From positions 62,001-126,000 of the forward strand of contig DIWV01000001.1 of NCBI GenBank assembly GCA_002435865.1: DNA of 64,000 bases, given 5' to 3'. A program made the translations under genes and the position numbers. Position 1 is the stretch's first letter; the number at the start of each line of letters is the position of its first letter. Source of the stretch: Cloacimonetes bacterium UBA6097 (GTDB lineage: Bacteria > Cloacimonadota > Cloacimonadia > Cloacimonadales > Cloacimonadaceae). Shown here piece after piece: positions 24,827 to 34,315 of the stretch. The notes under the pieces were generated by a model. That model made no database searches. It saw only the letters and a program-made list of their open reading frames with translations, and had not been told where the DNA came from.

Positions 24827-26434
24827 ATGAAAAGGGCACTTCTTCTATTTGTAATACTATTTTTGTTGTTTGCTGTATTATCATCCCAGAATAATATGAA
24901 TATAATCGCTCAATTTCAGGGAGAGCATCACACATCAAAATATGGCATGTCTATGGCTTCAATGGACTTTAACCATGACGGTTTTATGGATTTAGTTGTA
25001 AGCTCTCCTAGTTATGGATACATTTATGGTTCATCTCCTTCAAGAGGTAAGGTCTATATCTACTATGGTGGACCGAATTTTAGTTCAAATACTCAAGCAT
25101 CAGTTACCTTGGAGGGAACATATAATGGGACAATAGGGATTCGTTTAAATGATGTAATCAATGTTGGCGATATTAATGGTGACGGTTATGATGATTTATA
25201 TATTTATGCGACTGATTATGGTGCTCCGAGTAGTCAAGTTCAAAGACTAATGTTCTTTTATGGTGGAACTTCGGATTTGAATACTCCAGATCACATTATG
25301 TATGTTCCTCTAAATACATACATTTATTTTATCAATAAACTTGGGGATGTAAACGGAGACGGATTTGGAGACATAGGATTCACACATTATATTACGGGAC
25401 AGTATAGAGTATTCTCTATTATCATGGGTGGAACTTATGTTGAAAATGTAATTTTTACATATTCTTACTATCTTTCATATGGTTTGTGTACAGTTAGCGG
25501 AATCGGAGATATCAACAATGATGGCTATGCGGATTTTACACTTGCATATACCAATAATGATCCCAATATCGGTTATCATTTAATTAATATTTATTACAGC
25601 AATAGCACTGGCATTTATAATAATCCTCAAATTTTAATTCAAACCCAAGAGCCAATTACCAAAGTAAGTAAATCCTTGGGAGATATGAATAACGACGGAT
25701 ATGATGATTTTATGGGATATATATCCAACTATGGAACCCATGTCTGGCTAGGGTCTGACAACCTTAATGTCAGCACTCCCAGTTATAACCTTACACCCGG
25801 ATGGACTGGCGACGAAACATCACGCTCTTTGGTGCATGGGGATTTTAATAATGACGGGTATGAAGATGTAGTAGGTGCTTCATATAACCAAAGGGAGGCT
25901 GCTGTTTATCTGGGCAGGATAACTCCCAATGGTACATCAGATTTGATAATTCACCAGTATACTTATGAGAACTTCGGGCATACATTAGCTGCAGGTGATT
26001 TCAATGCTGATGGGTATTGTGACTTAACTATCGCTGCTCCATATGAATATTCACCCTGGCCTACCGGCACATTTTACGGCTTTGTTTTTGTATATGGGGG
26101 TAATGCAGGACTTTCAGACACAACTGTTGCCAACACTGATACTACTATGCCAAACCAAATAAATCATGTGTCACTCACAATCAGCCCCAATCCGTATAAT
26201 ATTACAAAAGGTAAGCTCAAGTTCAAAATTGAGGGGCTGGAAAAAAATGAAATTGCAACAATTGAAATCTACAATATTAAGGGTCAGTCGGTTTACCGAT
26301 CAAAACCTCTTGTTATGAATAGTAAAACCTTCGAACATTCAATTCAACTATTCAATCTATCTCCAAGTGTGTATATTTGCCGTATAAACATCGGTGATAA
26401 GGTACATACAAAAAAAATCAGCCTGATTCGATAG
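24827..26434 (+). CDS. Secreted FG-GAP beta-propeller protein with Por/T9SS-like C-terminal tail
   Basis: 535 residues. Signal peptide (about 1-20), then seven calcium-binding DxNxDGxxD motifs: DFNHDGFMD, DINGDGYDD, DVNGDGFGD, DINNDGYAD, DMNNDGYDD, DFNNDGYED, DFNADGYCD. These mark FG-GAP blades as in integrin alpha, so a seven-bladed propeller is expected. The last 85 residues (SLTISPNPYN..., IEIYNIKGQSV, LSPSVYICRI, KKISLIR) match the type A sorting tail of type IX secretion. The protein is probably exported and attached to the cell surface; its ligand is unknown. CGGAGGTGA precedes the ATG. The small secreted gene behind it starts 8 bp after the stop. Confidence 0.88.
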   Translation: MKRALLLFVILFLLFAVLSSQNNMNIIAQFQGEHHTSKYGMSMASMDFNHDGFMDLVVSSPSYGYIYGSSPSRGKVYIYYGGPNFSSNTQASVTLEGTYNGTIGIRLNDVINVGDINGDGYDDLYIYATDYGAPSSQVQRLMFFYGGTSDLNTPDHIMYVPLNTYIYFINKLGDVNGDGFGDIGFTHYITGQYRVFSIIMGGTYVENVIFTYSYYLSYGLCTVSGIGDINNDGYADFTLAYTNNDPNIGYHLINIYYSNSTGIYNNPQILIQTQEPITKVSKSLGDMNNDGYDDFMGYISNYGTHVWLGSDNLNVSTPSYNLTPGWTGDETSRSLVHGDFNNDGYEDVVGASYNQREAAVYLGRITPNGTSDLIIHQYTYENFGHTLAAGDFNADGYCDLTIAAPYEYSPWPTGTFYGFVFVYGGNAGLSDTTVANTDTTMPNQINHVSLTISPNPYNITKGKLKFKIEGLEKNEIATIEIYNIKGQSVYRSKPLVMNSKTFEHSIQLFNLSPSVYICRINIGDKVHTKKISLIR

Positions 26435-26442
26435 GAGAAATC

Positions 26443-26715
26443 ATGAAGAAAACCGCTTTGTTGATTATGATGTTACTCGTTTTGATTGTTTTGTATTCAG
26501 TAAAAGCAGATGAGTATTTAATAGGGGCATATTCACAATACCAACTTCGGTATGTTGATGAAGATGATGTAGATGATAAATTCACAACTTTGGGAGAAAA
26601 ATTAAAAGAAGCAGGATTTAATGCTGCTTCGTTTTCAGTAGTTGAAGAAGATGATGTTAGCAATAAATTAGCAACAGCTATTGGAAGATTTAACAATTAT
26701 GGGATAAGGTCTTAA
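26443..26715 (+). CDS. Small secreted protein, possibly a truncated gene
   Basis: 90 residues: signal peptide MKKTALLIMMLLVLIVLYSVKA, then about 67 residues (EYLIGAYSQYQLRYVDEDDV, FTTLGEKLKEAGFNAASF). The mature part reads like the N-terminus of a larger enzyme-like protein ('L..KLKEAGFNA' is a common opening of secreted TIM-barrel proteins) and stops abruptly at NNYGIRS. No continuation was found in the following frames to 26850. AGGAG just before the ATG and the 8-bp gap suggest it is transcribed with the FG-GAP gene. I do not recognise a family; truncation is an inference. Confidence 0.55.
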   Translation: MKKTALLIMMLLVLIVLYSVKADEYLIGAYSQYQLRYVDEDDVDDKFTTLGEKLKEAGFNAASFSVVEEDDVSNKLATAIGRFNNYGIRS

Positions 26716-26851
26716 TACATTTAAGATCTCTTTTTTTTATCTGAGATAAACAAAATGAGAATTTAGAGTGGAAACAATCAATTATTGACAAATTACTTAT
26801 ATGTGAGATTAGAGAATATACAATGAATGTCAAGGTATTGGAGAGGACAAT

Positions 26852-28558
26852 ATGAGATATAAGCTTCACGACAACAAAGATATAAACCGCACATTGAACC
26901 ATGTAGTTAACCAAATTACCAAGCTTACAGATAAGCAGCTTGCTCATATTCAGAATCTGACCAGGATTGGAGAATCGCTGTCTTCGGTATCAAGTATAAA
27001 CCATATTTTCGATTTAATCCTCGATGAAGCGGTAGCTTTTACCAATGCTGATGCTGCCACTATTTACAAAGTTTCTGAAGATGAGAAGTATCTGGACTTT
27101 ATGGTAGTATTTAATAAATCGCTACAAATCCGCATGGGCGGAACATCAGGTAAAATTACCTGGCCCAGCATAGCTTTGTATGATGCAAAAGGTAAACCCA
27201 GATTGAAGCATATTGTAGCTAATGTATACCACAAAAACAGGCTGCTCTGCTTTGAAGATGTCTATAATTTGGAAAATTATGATATATCAGGTACAAAAGA
27301 AATAGACAAATCAAATAATTACCGCAGTAAATCCATGCTGACAATACCTCTTACCAATCATGAGAATGAAGTTTTGGGTGTTATTCAGATTATAAATGCT
27401 ATGGATAGGCCCGGTAATATCATACCATTTGAAAATGAGCATATTGTGATGATGAAATCTCTTGCCTCTATGGCTGCAATTGCCATGTCAAACAGAAAAC
27501 TGATTAATGATCTGGAAACCCTGATAATGCAGTTTATGCATTCAATAGCCAAAGGAATTGAACGTAAATCAAAATATTCTTCAGCTCATATCACCAGAGT
27601 GTCGCAACTGGCAGACATGATAGCAAAGAAGATTAATGAAGTTAACACAGGCAAGTTTAAAGATGTTCATTTCCAACTGAATGAAATTAAAGAAATTTCA
27701 ATGGCAGGCTTGATGCATGACGTGGGTAAGATAGTAACTCCTGAATACATAATAAATAAATCAACTAAACTGGAAACTATCCTTGATAGAATTGAATTGG
27801 TTGGCTTAAGGTTTGAACTGTTTAAAAAGGCAATGCTGCTGTTCAAAAATCAGAATGGGGAGAAAGCGCTGCTCAGCAACGCAAAAGAATGGTATCCTGA
27901 TAAAAAGCTACAGAATTACGAAGATATAATATTCCGGATAGAAAATGATAAAGAGTTTTTGGAGCAGGTCAATGCCGGAGCGGAATTTTTATCTGACAGG
28001 CATTTCGAGAGAATTCAAAAGATTGGCAACATCGTATTAGAATATGACAATGAAGTCTGGAGATTATTATCAGACAATGAAATAAACACATTACAGGTTA
28101 GACGGGGAACGCTTACACCTGATGAGAAAACAATTATGAATGACCATGTATTGGTAACCTGGGAAATGCTGTCACAATTATCATTTCCCAAGAAGTATAA
28201 AAATGTAGCTCTGTATGCAGCTTCCCATCATGAAAAACTAAATGGCAAAGGTCATCCTTTTGGATTAAAAGCAGAGCAGCTTCCCATTCAATCAAGGATA
28301 CTGGCAATTGCCGATATCTATGAAGCGCTCACAGCTTCCAACAGACCATATAATAAAGTTAAAAAACTAAGCGAGTCTATTAAAATTCTGGCGTTTTGCG
28401 CAAGAGAAAAAGAAATTGATGCAGATATTCTGGATTTCCTGCTTGATTCAGGTTTGTATTTGGAATATGCAAATGAATTTATGCATAAAGACCAGATTGA
28501 TAAAATAGATATCAAAGCAATCAAGAAAATCTATCATCCGGAGTTAAGTGATAAATAA
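26852..28558 (+). CDS. GAF and HD-GYP domain protein
   Basis: 568 residues. A GAF-like sensor (about 52-225: INHIFDLILDEAVAFTNADAATIY, then MLTIPLTNHENEVLGVIQIIN) precedes an HD-GYP domain. The HD pair is at H290-D291 (GLMHDVGKI), HHE at about 459, and the following motif is NGKGHPFG where most members read DGxGYP. About 165 residues separate HD from HHE against about 50 in the HD-GYP protein at 55153-56232, so a roughly 115-residue insertion is present. A c-di-GMP phosphodiesterase role is possible, but the altered GYP motif makes it uncertain. GGAGAGGAC precedes the ATG; a TTGACA at 26785 may be its -35. Confidence 0.85.
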   Translation: MRYKLHDNKDINRTLNHVVNQITKLTDKQLAHIQNLTRIGESLSSVSSINHIFDLILDEAVAFTNADAATIYKVSEDEKYLDFMVVFNKSLQIRMGGTSGKITWPSIALYDAKGKPRLKHIVANVYHKNRLLCFEDVYNLENYDISGTKEIDKSNNYRSKSMLTIPLTNHENEVLGVIQIINAMDRPGNIIPFENEHIVMMKSLASMAAIAMSNRKLINDLETLIMQFMHSIAKGIERKSKYSSAHITRVSQLADMIAKKINEVNTGKFKDVHFQLNEIKEISMAGLMHDVGKIVTPEYIINKSTKLETILDRIELVGLRFELFKKAMLLFKNQNGEKALLSNAKEWYPDKKLQNYEDIIFRIENDKEFLEQVNAGAEFLSDRHFERIQKIGNIVLEYDNEVWRLLSDNEINTLQVRRGTLTPDEKTIMNDHVLVTWEMLSQLSFPKKYKNVALYAASHHEKLNGKGHPFGLKAEQLPIQSRILAIADIYEALTASNRPYNKVKKLSESIKILAFCAREKEIDADILDFLLDSGLYLEYANEFMHKDQIDKIDIKAIKKIYHPELSDK

Positions 28559-29510
28559 AGTTAAGAACTTAACGGATAATAAACTATGGCTTGCTCCTTT
28601 GGCAGGCTACACAGACCAGCCTTTTCGTAAAATCTGTAAAGAATGGGGCGCTGATGTAGTTGTAAGTGAAATGATCAGCGCTGATGGGATAGTGCATAAA
28701 CAAAGACAAACTCTGTCATATCTTGATTTCACCAGCGAAGAAAGACCTTTCGGTGTTCAATTATTCGGTTCAAATCCACTGATAATGGCAAAAGCAGCTG
28801 AAATTGCATTTAAACATAATCCTGATTTTATAGATGTGAATATGGGCTGCCCTGTTAAAAAAGTCATTAAAAGAGGAGCAGGCGGAGCTTTGATGTCAAA
28901 TCTGCCGGGAGCAGTTCAAATTGTTAAGGAAATAAAGAAAGTATTACCGGCAAGTATACCGTTATCAGTTAAATTCCGTTCCGGAACTGATTTAAACAAC
29001 CTGAATTATGTAGATTTTGGGAAAGCTATGCAGGATGCAGGGGTTGATATAATTACATTGCATCCAAGAACTGTGAAGCAGATGTTTACGGGTGTAAGCA
29101 ACTGGCAGCATATTAAAGAACTTAAAAGGCACGTATCAATTCCCGTTGTTGGCAATGGGGATGTAACAAGTATAGAAGATTATCTGGAACTATATAAGAT
29201 TACAGGATGTGACTCTGTAATGATTGGCAGGGGAGTTCTGGGTCATCCCTGGTTGTTTGCCCAAATCAGAAGCCTGATTGAAAATAAAGAAATGCCGGAA
29301 ATCACTGCTAACATAAAACTACAGACAATATTTAAGCATCTTGAATATGCTTTAATTATCAAACCTGAAAGATTGGTAGTAAGAGAAATCAGGGCGATAC
29401 TGTGCTTTTACACAAAAGGATTATCCGGCAGCGCTAAGCTGCGTAACACAATTAATCATACAGATAGCATCACTGAATTAAAAAAAATCTTGACTGATGC
29501 ATTCCATTAA
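28548..29510 (+). CDS. dusB: tRNA-dihydrouridine synthase (Dus family)
   Basis: 320 residues, FMN TIM-barrel enzyme reducing uridine to dihydrouridine in tRNA. Landmarks are LAPLAGYTDQPFR at the start, VQLFGSNP, the catalytic cysteine in VNMGCPVKKV, the lysine in SVKFRSG, THPRT-like TLHPRTVKQMF and GNGDV, GRGVLGHPWLF. The overall match is to DusB. The start is GTG at 28548, overlapping the upstream stop by 11 bp with GGAG 4 nt ahead; there is no in-frame ATG before the conserved core. Confidence 0.93.
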   Translation: MINKVKNLTDNKLWLAPLAGYTDQPFRKICKEWGADVVVSEMISADGIVHKQRQTLSYLDFTSEERPFGVQLFGSNPLIMAKAAEIAFKHNPDFIDVNMGCPVKKVIKRGAGGALMSNLPGAVQIVKEIKKVLPASIPLSVKFRSGTDLNNLNYVDFGKAMQDAGVDIITLHPRTVKQMFTGVSNWQHIKELKRHVSIPVVGNGDVTSIEDYLELYKITGCDSVMIGRGVLGHPWLFAQIRSLIENKEMPEITANIKLQTIFKHLEYALIIKPERLVVREIRAILCFYTKGLSGSAKLRNTINHTDSITELKKILTDAFH

Positions 29511-29539
29511 TTATATTCATCGTTAATAAAGGAGATTTT

Positions 29540-30076
29540 ATGGTTAGCAAGAAAGATGACGAAACTTTGAACACTAAAGAGATGAATTCTGAAGAAACTG
29601 AGAAGATTAAAGAAAAGATTATCTTTACCGATGATGACAGAAAAATGCAATTCTATGAAAAGCTAAGACAGAAGGTTAGAAAATATTCAAATGAAAAAGG
29701 TGGCAAAGCCGGTGTATTATCAGAATATCTGTTTCTGCTTCCTGATTTCTTTATTCTTGCAACCAGGCTGGCAATGGATGAACGGGTCCCCAGTAAAATG
29801 AAAGTCATTGCAGGAGCTATCCTGACCTATTTAATTTTACCTATAGACATCATTCCTGATTTCATTCCATTGCTTGGGCATGTTGATGATTTGGTCCTGG
29901 CTGTTTTAGGTTTGAATATGATACTGAATGACATAGATAAACAGATTCTGCTTGATAACTGGAGTGGCGAAGGAAATCTTCTTGAATTGTTACAGACGAT
30001 TACTGCTAAGGCAGAACGTTTTCTTGATAAGAATATTATGCAGAAAATCAAGAACTGGATAAACAAAAAATCCTGA
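29540..30076 (+). CDS. YkvA family (DUF1232) membrane-associated protein
   Basis: 178 residues. The DUF1232 core lies at about 80-130: RVPSKMKVIAGAILTYLILP, then DIIPDFIPLLGHVDDLVLAV, with the hallmark YLI.P.D.IPD..P..G..DD. The N-terminal 50 residues are highly charged (KKDDETLNTKE...). The function of the family is not known. AAAGGAGATT precedes the ATG. It sits 29 bp behind dus and 1 bp ahead of rdgB. Confidence 0.85.
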   Translation: MVSKKDDETLNTKEMNSEETEKIKEKIIFTDDDRKMQFYEKLRQKVRKYSNEKGGKAGVLSEYLFLLPDFFILATRLAMDERVPSKMKVIAGAILTYLILPIDIIPDFIPLLGHVDDLVLAVLGLNMILNDIDKQILLDNWSGEGNLLELLQTITAKAERFLDKNIMQKIKNWINKKS

Positions 30077-30077
30077 T

Positions 30078-30671
30078 ATGACAAAGCTGGTCTTAGCAAC
30101 ACGAAACAAGGATAAACTAAAAGAAATAAAAGCTATACTTACCGGGCTATCCATCGATGTTGTATCTATAGGCGAATTGATTCCCAGTTTTGACGTCATT
30201 GAAGATAAGGATACAATACTTGGCAATGCTGCTAAAAAGGCATTGGAAACGGCTAAAGCAACCGGATTACCAGCCCTGGCTGACGATACAGGACTTTTTA
30301 TCGAAGCTTTGGATGGTGAGCCGGGAGTTTATGCAGCCAGATATGCAGGGGAAGATTGTTCATATGCAGATAATCGTAAAAAGGCTTTGCATCTTATGCA
30401 GGGCATTACGAACAGGAAAGCAGAGTTTAAAACTATGGTTGTCCTGGCAGAACCGGATGGTGTTGTCGCTTTCAGGGAAGGATCAGTTTCAGGTTTGATT
30501 ACTGATGAAGCGCGCGGAAGCAATGGCTTTGGTTACGATGCTGTCTTTGAAGTTGATGGAACAGGAAAGACCTATGCTGAGATGGACGATAAAGAAAAAA
30601 ATGAATGTTCGCATAGAGGAAAGGCTTTGAAAGCTATTTTACCCTTTCTTGCAGAATATTTTACAAACTAA
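30078..30671 (+). CDS. rdgB: Non-canonical purine NTP pyrophosphatase (RdgB/HAM1)
   Basis: 197 residues, the usual size. It hydrolyses dITP/ITP/XTP to monophosphates, cleaning the nucleotide pool. N-terminal LVLATRNKDKLKEIKAIL, substrate motif ALADDTGLFIEAL, GVYAARYAG, and C-terminal GSNGFGYDAVF, then SHRGKALKA. The ATG follows the ykvA stop by 1 bp with no good binding site, so it is probably translated by coupling. Confidence 0.95.
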   Translation: MTKLVLATRNKDKLKEIKAILTGLSIDVVSIGELIPSFDVIEDKDTILGNAAKKALETAKATGLPALADDTGLFIEALDGEPGVYAARYAGEDCSYADNRKKALHLMQGITNRKAEFKTMVVLAEPDGVVAFREGSVSGLITDEARGSNGFGYDAVFEVDGTGKTYAEMDDKEKNECSHRGKALKAILPFLAEYFTN

Positions 30672-30692
30672 TATTTATAGAGGTAATGCATT

Positions 30693-32045
30693 ATGATTAA
30701 CGCTGGTATTTTTCGGCAATATGATATTCGTGGAGTTGTAGATACTGATTTGACTTATGACACTCTTTATCAGATTGGTAAAGGATTTGGGACTTATTTA
30801 AGAAACCTTGGTAAAAAAACCGTTTCTATCGGAGGTGATGCCAGGCTTAGCACCCCTGCTTTCAAAGAACACTTTATCAAGGGTCTACTGGAAACCGGCT
30901 GTGATGTAACAGATATAGGTATTGTAGCTACACCGGTTTTGTATTATGCTATTTGGAAACTTGATACAGATGGCGGTGCTATGATTACTGCCAGCCACAA
31001 TCCTTCTCAGTACAACGGAATTAAGCTTAATCTTGGTTTAGCCAGTGTTTATGCCGAAGGTTTACAAGATGTTCTAAAGATAATCCAGAAAGGTGAGTTT
31101 GCTGCAGGGGACGGAGTGCTTAAGAATGATGACAGTCTTGGTGCAAGTTATATAGACTACATTGTTGATAATATCCGTCTTTCGAGACCTGTAAAGGTTA
31201 TTGTTGATGCAGGTAATGGTATGGGAGGATTATATTTACCAATAATCCTCAGGAAACTTGGCTGTGAAGTGACAGAAATGTTTTGCAAACCCGATGGTAA
31301 CTTCCCCAATCATCATCCCGATCCCACAGTTGAAAAGAATAACGTCTATCTGGCAAAAGCGGTAATTGAGCAGAAGGCAGAGCTGGGAATTGGTCTGGAT
31401 GGAGATGCAGACAGGATTGGTGTTGTAGATGAGAAAGGCAAAATGTTGTTTGGAGACCAGATTCTTAATATCCTGGCAAGAGACTTCTTAAAAGTAAATC
31501 CCGGTGAAACAATTATAGCCGACGTTAAATGCTCAAAAAACCTATATGACGATATTGCCAAACTTGGCGGTAAAGCAATCATGTATAAAACAGGACACGC
31601 CAATATCAAGAATTACATGAAACAGATAGGAGTGAAGTTCGCCGGCGAAATGAGCGGACATGTCTTTATGGCAGACCGGTATCTGGGATTTGATGATGCT
31701 ATTTATGTAAGTTGCAGATTTATAGAGATTGTGTCTAATACCGCTTTACGTGTAAGCGAATATCTGGCAGATCAACCTAAAATGTATAACACACCGGAAA
31801 TGCATATTAACTGTGGTGATGACAAGAAGTTTGACGTAGTAGCAAAAGTATGCCAGTCCTTTAAGGATGAAAACCTAGACGTTAACGACATTGACGGTGC
31901 CAGAATTACATTCTCAGACGGTTGGGGACTCGTTAGGGCATCAAATACTACTCCGGTTCTGGTCGTGCGCTACGAGGCTGAAACAGAAGCACGTATGCTG
32001 CAAATCCAGAAGTTTGTGGAAGACAGAATCAAGAAATACATGTAA
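30693..32045 (+). CDS. Phosphomannomutase/phosphoglucomutase
   Basis: 450 residues, AlgC/ManB-type alpha-D-phosphohexomutase. Start IFRQYDIRGVVDTDLT, active-site serine in MITASHNPSQYNGIK (about residue 104), metal loop GLDGDADRIGVV, sugar loop GEMSGHVF, and phosphate loop RASNTTPVLVVRYEAE. It interconverts hexose 1- and 6-phosphates for polysaccharide synthesis. It differs from the GlmM-like paralogue at 15273-16619 in all the loops (GDGD versus GTDPD). AGAGGTAATG precedes the ATG. Confidence 0.92.
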   Translation: MINAGIFRQYDIRGVVDTDLTYDTLYQIGKGFGTYLRNLGKKTVSIGGDARLSTPAFKEHFIKGLLETGCDVTDIGIVATPVLYYAIWKLDTDGGAMITASHNPSQYNGIKLNLGLASVYAEGLQDVLKIIQKGEFAAGDGVLKNDDSLGASYIDYIVDNIRLSRPVKVIVDAGNGMGGLYLPIILRKLGCEVTEMFCKPDGNFPNHHPDPTVEKNNVYLAKAVIEQKAELGIGLDGDADRIGVVDEKGKMLFGDQILNILARDFLKVNPGETIIADVKCSKNLYDDIAKLGGKAIMYKTGHANIKNYMKQIGVKFAGEMSGHVFMADRYLGFDDAIYVSCRFIEIVSNTALRVSEYLADQPKMYNTPEMHINCGDDKKFDVVAKVCQSFKDENLDVNDIDGARITFSDGWGLVRASNTTPVLVVRYEAETEARMLQIQKFVEDRIKKYM

Positions 32046-32187
32046 TAAACATAATTTGGCATTATCAAGACAGGCAATCTACTTTCCTGTTTCTATATCA
32101 TTGCATGATGTAAATTCCACTTGTAAATACAAACAAATGGGATAGCTTATCTTAAACAAGGTTCCCACAATATGAGGAGAGAATATT

Positions 32188-33516
32188 ATGTTTAAAAAGA
32201 TTATCTTATTGTTTTTTATTCTTATTCCACTTTGTCTCATAGCTCAGGATTTACCGTTTTCTGTTAAGAATTCAACCAAATACAGTATTTCCGGAATGGT
32301 AGGTTATATAAAAGTTGATTCTGTAAAGTACTCACAGTTAAGATTAATCCAGGAATTTAAAATCAAGAAAGTAGGTGTCGGAGTTGACCTTGATTTTTTG
32401 TTTGATAAGAATTATCATCTCAGGAAAAGTGGTTGGGACCAGATAAAGGATTATGTAGATAAAATATATTATGTCAGTTATGCTGACATAGACAATGCCG
32501 TCTACTTGCATCTGGGTGGTTTTCCTTACAAGACAATTGGCAATGGCTTAATCATGCTAAACTATTCTAACATGCTGCTCTATCCTGATTTATGGAATCC
32601 GGGATTAATGGTAGGAGTAAACCCGGATTGGATTGTCCATCCCAATTTTGAGATATTTACTTCCAACCTTTATAAAAACCAGATTATGGCTTTCAATGCA
32701 AGCAGCCAGCTTATGCCTGATGATGCCTTTCCGGTTGTTGATAAGATGGTTTGGGGCTTTACTTACGTAATAGACAGAAACCAATACGGAAATCTGAAAT
32801 ATGTTGTCCCTGATTCTGTTTCCAGTGAAATTAACAGCGGAACAAAGAGACCTGCTGCGATTTACGGTTTTAATTATACCTTGCCTATTCTGAGCAAGGA
32901 CAACGCAACATTCGGGCATTATGCTGAGTTTGCTCACATTGCAGACTATGGCACAGGATACATTTTGCCGGGCTTCTACTCAGATTTCAAGTTCATTAAA
33001 GTGAATCTGGAATACAGGATTTACAAAAAAGAATTTGCACCGGCTTTTTTTGACCATTCATACGAAAGAACCAGAGCTTTCATGATTGGAGACGAACTTG
33101 TAACAAAAGAACAGACGCTTACAAATTACAATAATTCCTACGGATGGTACGGAAAAGTCCAGGCAATTATTGGTAAAAGGGCAAAAGCCATGGTAGCCTG
33201 GCAGGACATGTATGGCAAAGACCTCAAGACAGGAAAATCAATCTGGATAAGATTCTGGGTGGATACTCAATACAAAAGGTTGGAGAACTTCTCTTTTGCA
33301 TACAGCAAAACCAATGTGGAACATATGGCTATTACCAAAATCAGCGTGCCATCTGCTGACATAAGCGGAAGCATGACTTTCAGGATTTCTGAGAAAAGAT
33401 GGTTTGTAATTGGAAAATACTCAGAGAATTATAATGACCAAAATAATGATGGTACAATAAACTGGCTTAAAGAGACTGACAGGTCTTTGGGATTAGGAGT
33501 AAAATATCTATTCTAA
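32188..33516 (+). CDS. Putative outer-membrane protein of unknown family
   Basis: 442 residues. Signal peptide MFKKIILLFFILIPLCLIAQ, then a Tyr/Trp/Phe-rich, cysteine-free sequence with alternating strands throughout (for example YGNLKYVVPD, FIKVNLEYRIYK) ending in GLGVKYLF with a terminal phenylalanine, the usual end of an outer-membrane barrel recognised by the BAM machinery. I do not recognise a family. GAGGAGAG precedes the ATG, after a 142-bp gap. It is the last gene before the convergent ABC permease. Confidence 0.75.
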   Translation: MFKKIILLFFILIPLCLIAQDLPFSVKNSTKYSISGMVGYIKVDSVKYSQLRLIQEFKIKKVGVGVDLDFLFDKNYHLRKSGWDQIKDYVDKIYYVSYADIDNAVYLHLGGFPYKTIGNGLIMLNYSNMLLYPDLWNPGLMVGVNPDWIVHPNFEIFTSNLYKNQIMAFNASSQLMPDDAFPVVDKMVWGFTYVIDRNQYGNLKYVVPDSVSSEINSGTKRPAAIYGFNYTLPILSKDNATFGHYAEFAHIADYGTGYILPGFYSDFKFIKVNLEYRIYKKEFAPAFFDHSYERTRAFMIGDELVTKEQTLTNYNNSYGWYGKVQAIIGKRAKAMVAWQDMYGKDLKTGKSIWIRFWVDTQYKRLENFSFAYSKTNVEHMAITKISVPSADISGSMTFRISEKRWFVIGKYSENYNDQNNDGTINWLKETDRSLGLGVKYLF

Positions 33517-33523
33517 ACATAGT

Positions 33524-34312
33524 TCATAATTGAGGTTTATTGTCTACATATTCTTCCATGTGTACAAATTGCCATTTAAGCATTATCCGTTCTAATACAA
33601 CCACAATTCCATAGAGCAATAATGAGAATATTGAAATTATTATGATTATTGCAAATACATGTGCAGTCTGGTATGACTTTGTCGCTCTGGTCATGTAGAT
33701 TCCCAGCCCTTTTTCACCACCAAGCCACTCGCCAATAATTGCAGCCATTACACTATACGAAACTGCTAATTTCAATCCTGTAAAAAAAGCCGGAAGAGCA
33801 GTCGGGACTTTTAACAGGTAAAATACCTGCCAGGGACTTGCTTGCATGGATCTGAATAGCCTCAAATATTCAACCGAGACCTGCCTGAAACCATCAAAAA
33901 GATTTACTGCAATAGGGAAGAAACAGACCAGAGTTACGATAAAGATTTTGGCATTGGGTCCGTAACCAAACCATAACACCAATAATGGCGCCAGTGCGAT
34001 TATTGGAATAGTTTGTGAGACAATGATAAAAGGGTAAATCATTTTGCGTATGGGATTAAATCTATCCATCACAAGCGCTACCAGAATACCTAAAACGACA
34101 CTTAAGAACAATCCGGTAAGGGTTTCCATGATAGTCACTGCAGAGTGGGACAGAAGCAGATTTGTATGCGTGAAGAAAACACTGATTATATCCAGCGGTC
34201 TGGGAATTATCCATAGCAGATGATGATTAAAAGATGTGAAAAAAGTCCAAAGAGCTAAAAGAAAAAGTGCAAATATAGAAGGAAGCAGAACATCAGAAGC
34301 TTTGATTTTCAT
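33524..34312 (-). CDS. ABC transporter permease (SsuC/TauC/ThiX-like), orphan
   Basis: 262 residues with about six transmembrane segments and a BPD_transp_1 fold. The EAA-type cytoplasmic loop is RSMQASPWQVFYLLKVPTAL followed by PAFFTGLKLAVSYSVMAAIIGEW; the end 'GEWLGGEKGLG' is typical for nitrate/sulfonate/taurine and hydroxymethylpyrimidine importers. No ATPase or binding protein lies beside it; the gene follows murB by 3 bp. The substrate is therefore open; a thiamine-precursor importer is one candidate. The start lies at TAAGAG-ATG behind murB. Confidence 0.85.
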   Translation of the reverse strand: MKIKASDVLLPSIFALFLLALWTFFTSFNHHLLWIIPRPLDIISVFFTHTNLLLSHSAVTIMETLTGLFLSVVLGILVALVMDRFNPIRKMIYPFIIVSQTIPIIALAPLLVLWFGYGPNAKIFIVTLVCFFPIAVNLFDGFRQVSVEYLRLFRSMQASPWQVFYLLKVPTALPAFFTGLKLAVSYSVMAAIIGEWLGGEKGLGIYMTRATKSYQTAHVFAIIIIISIFSLLLYGIVVVLERIMLKWQFVHMEEYVDNKPQL

Positions 34313-34315
34313 CTC

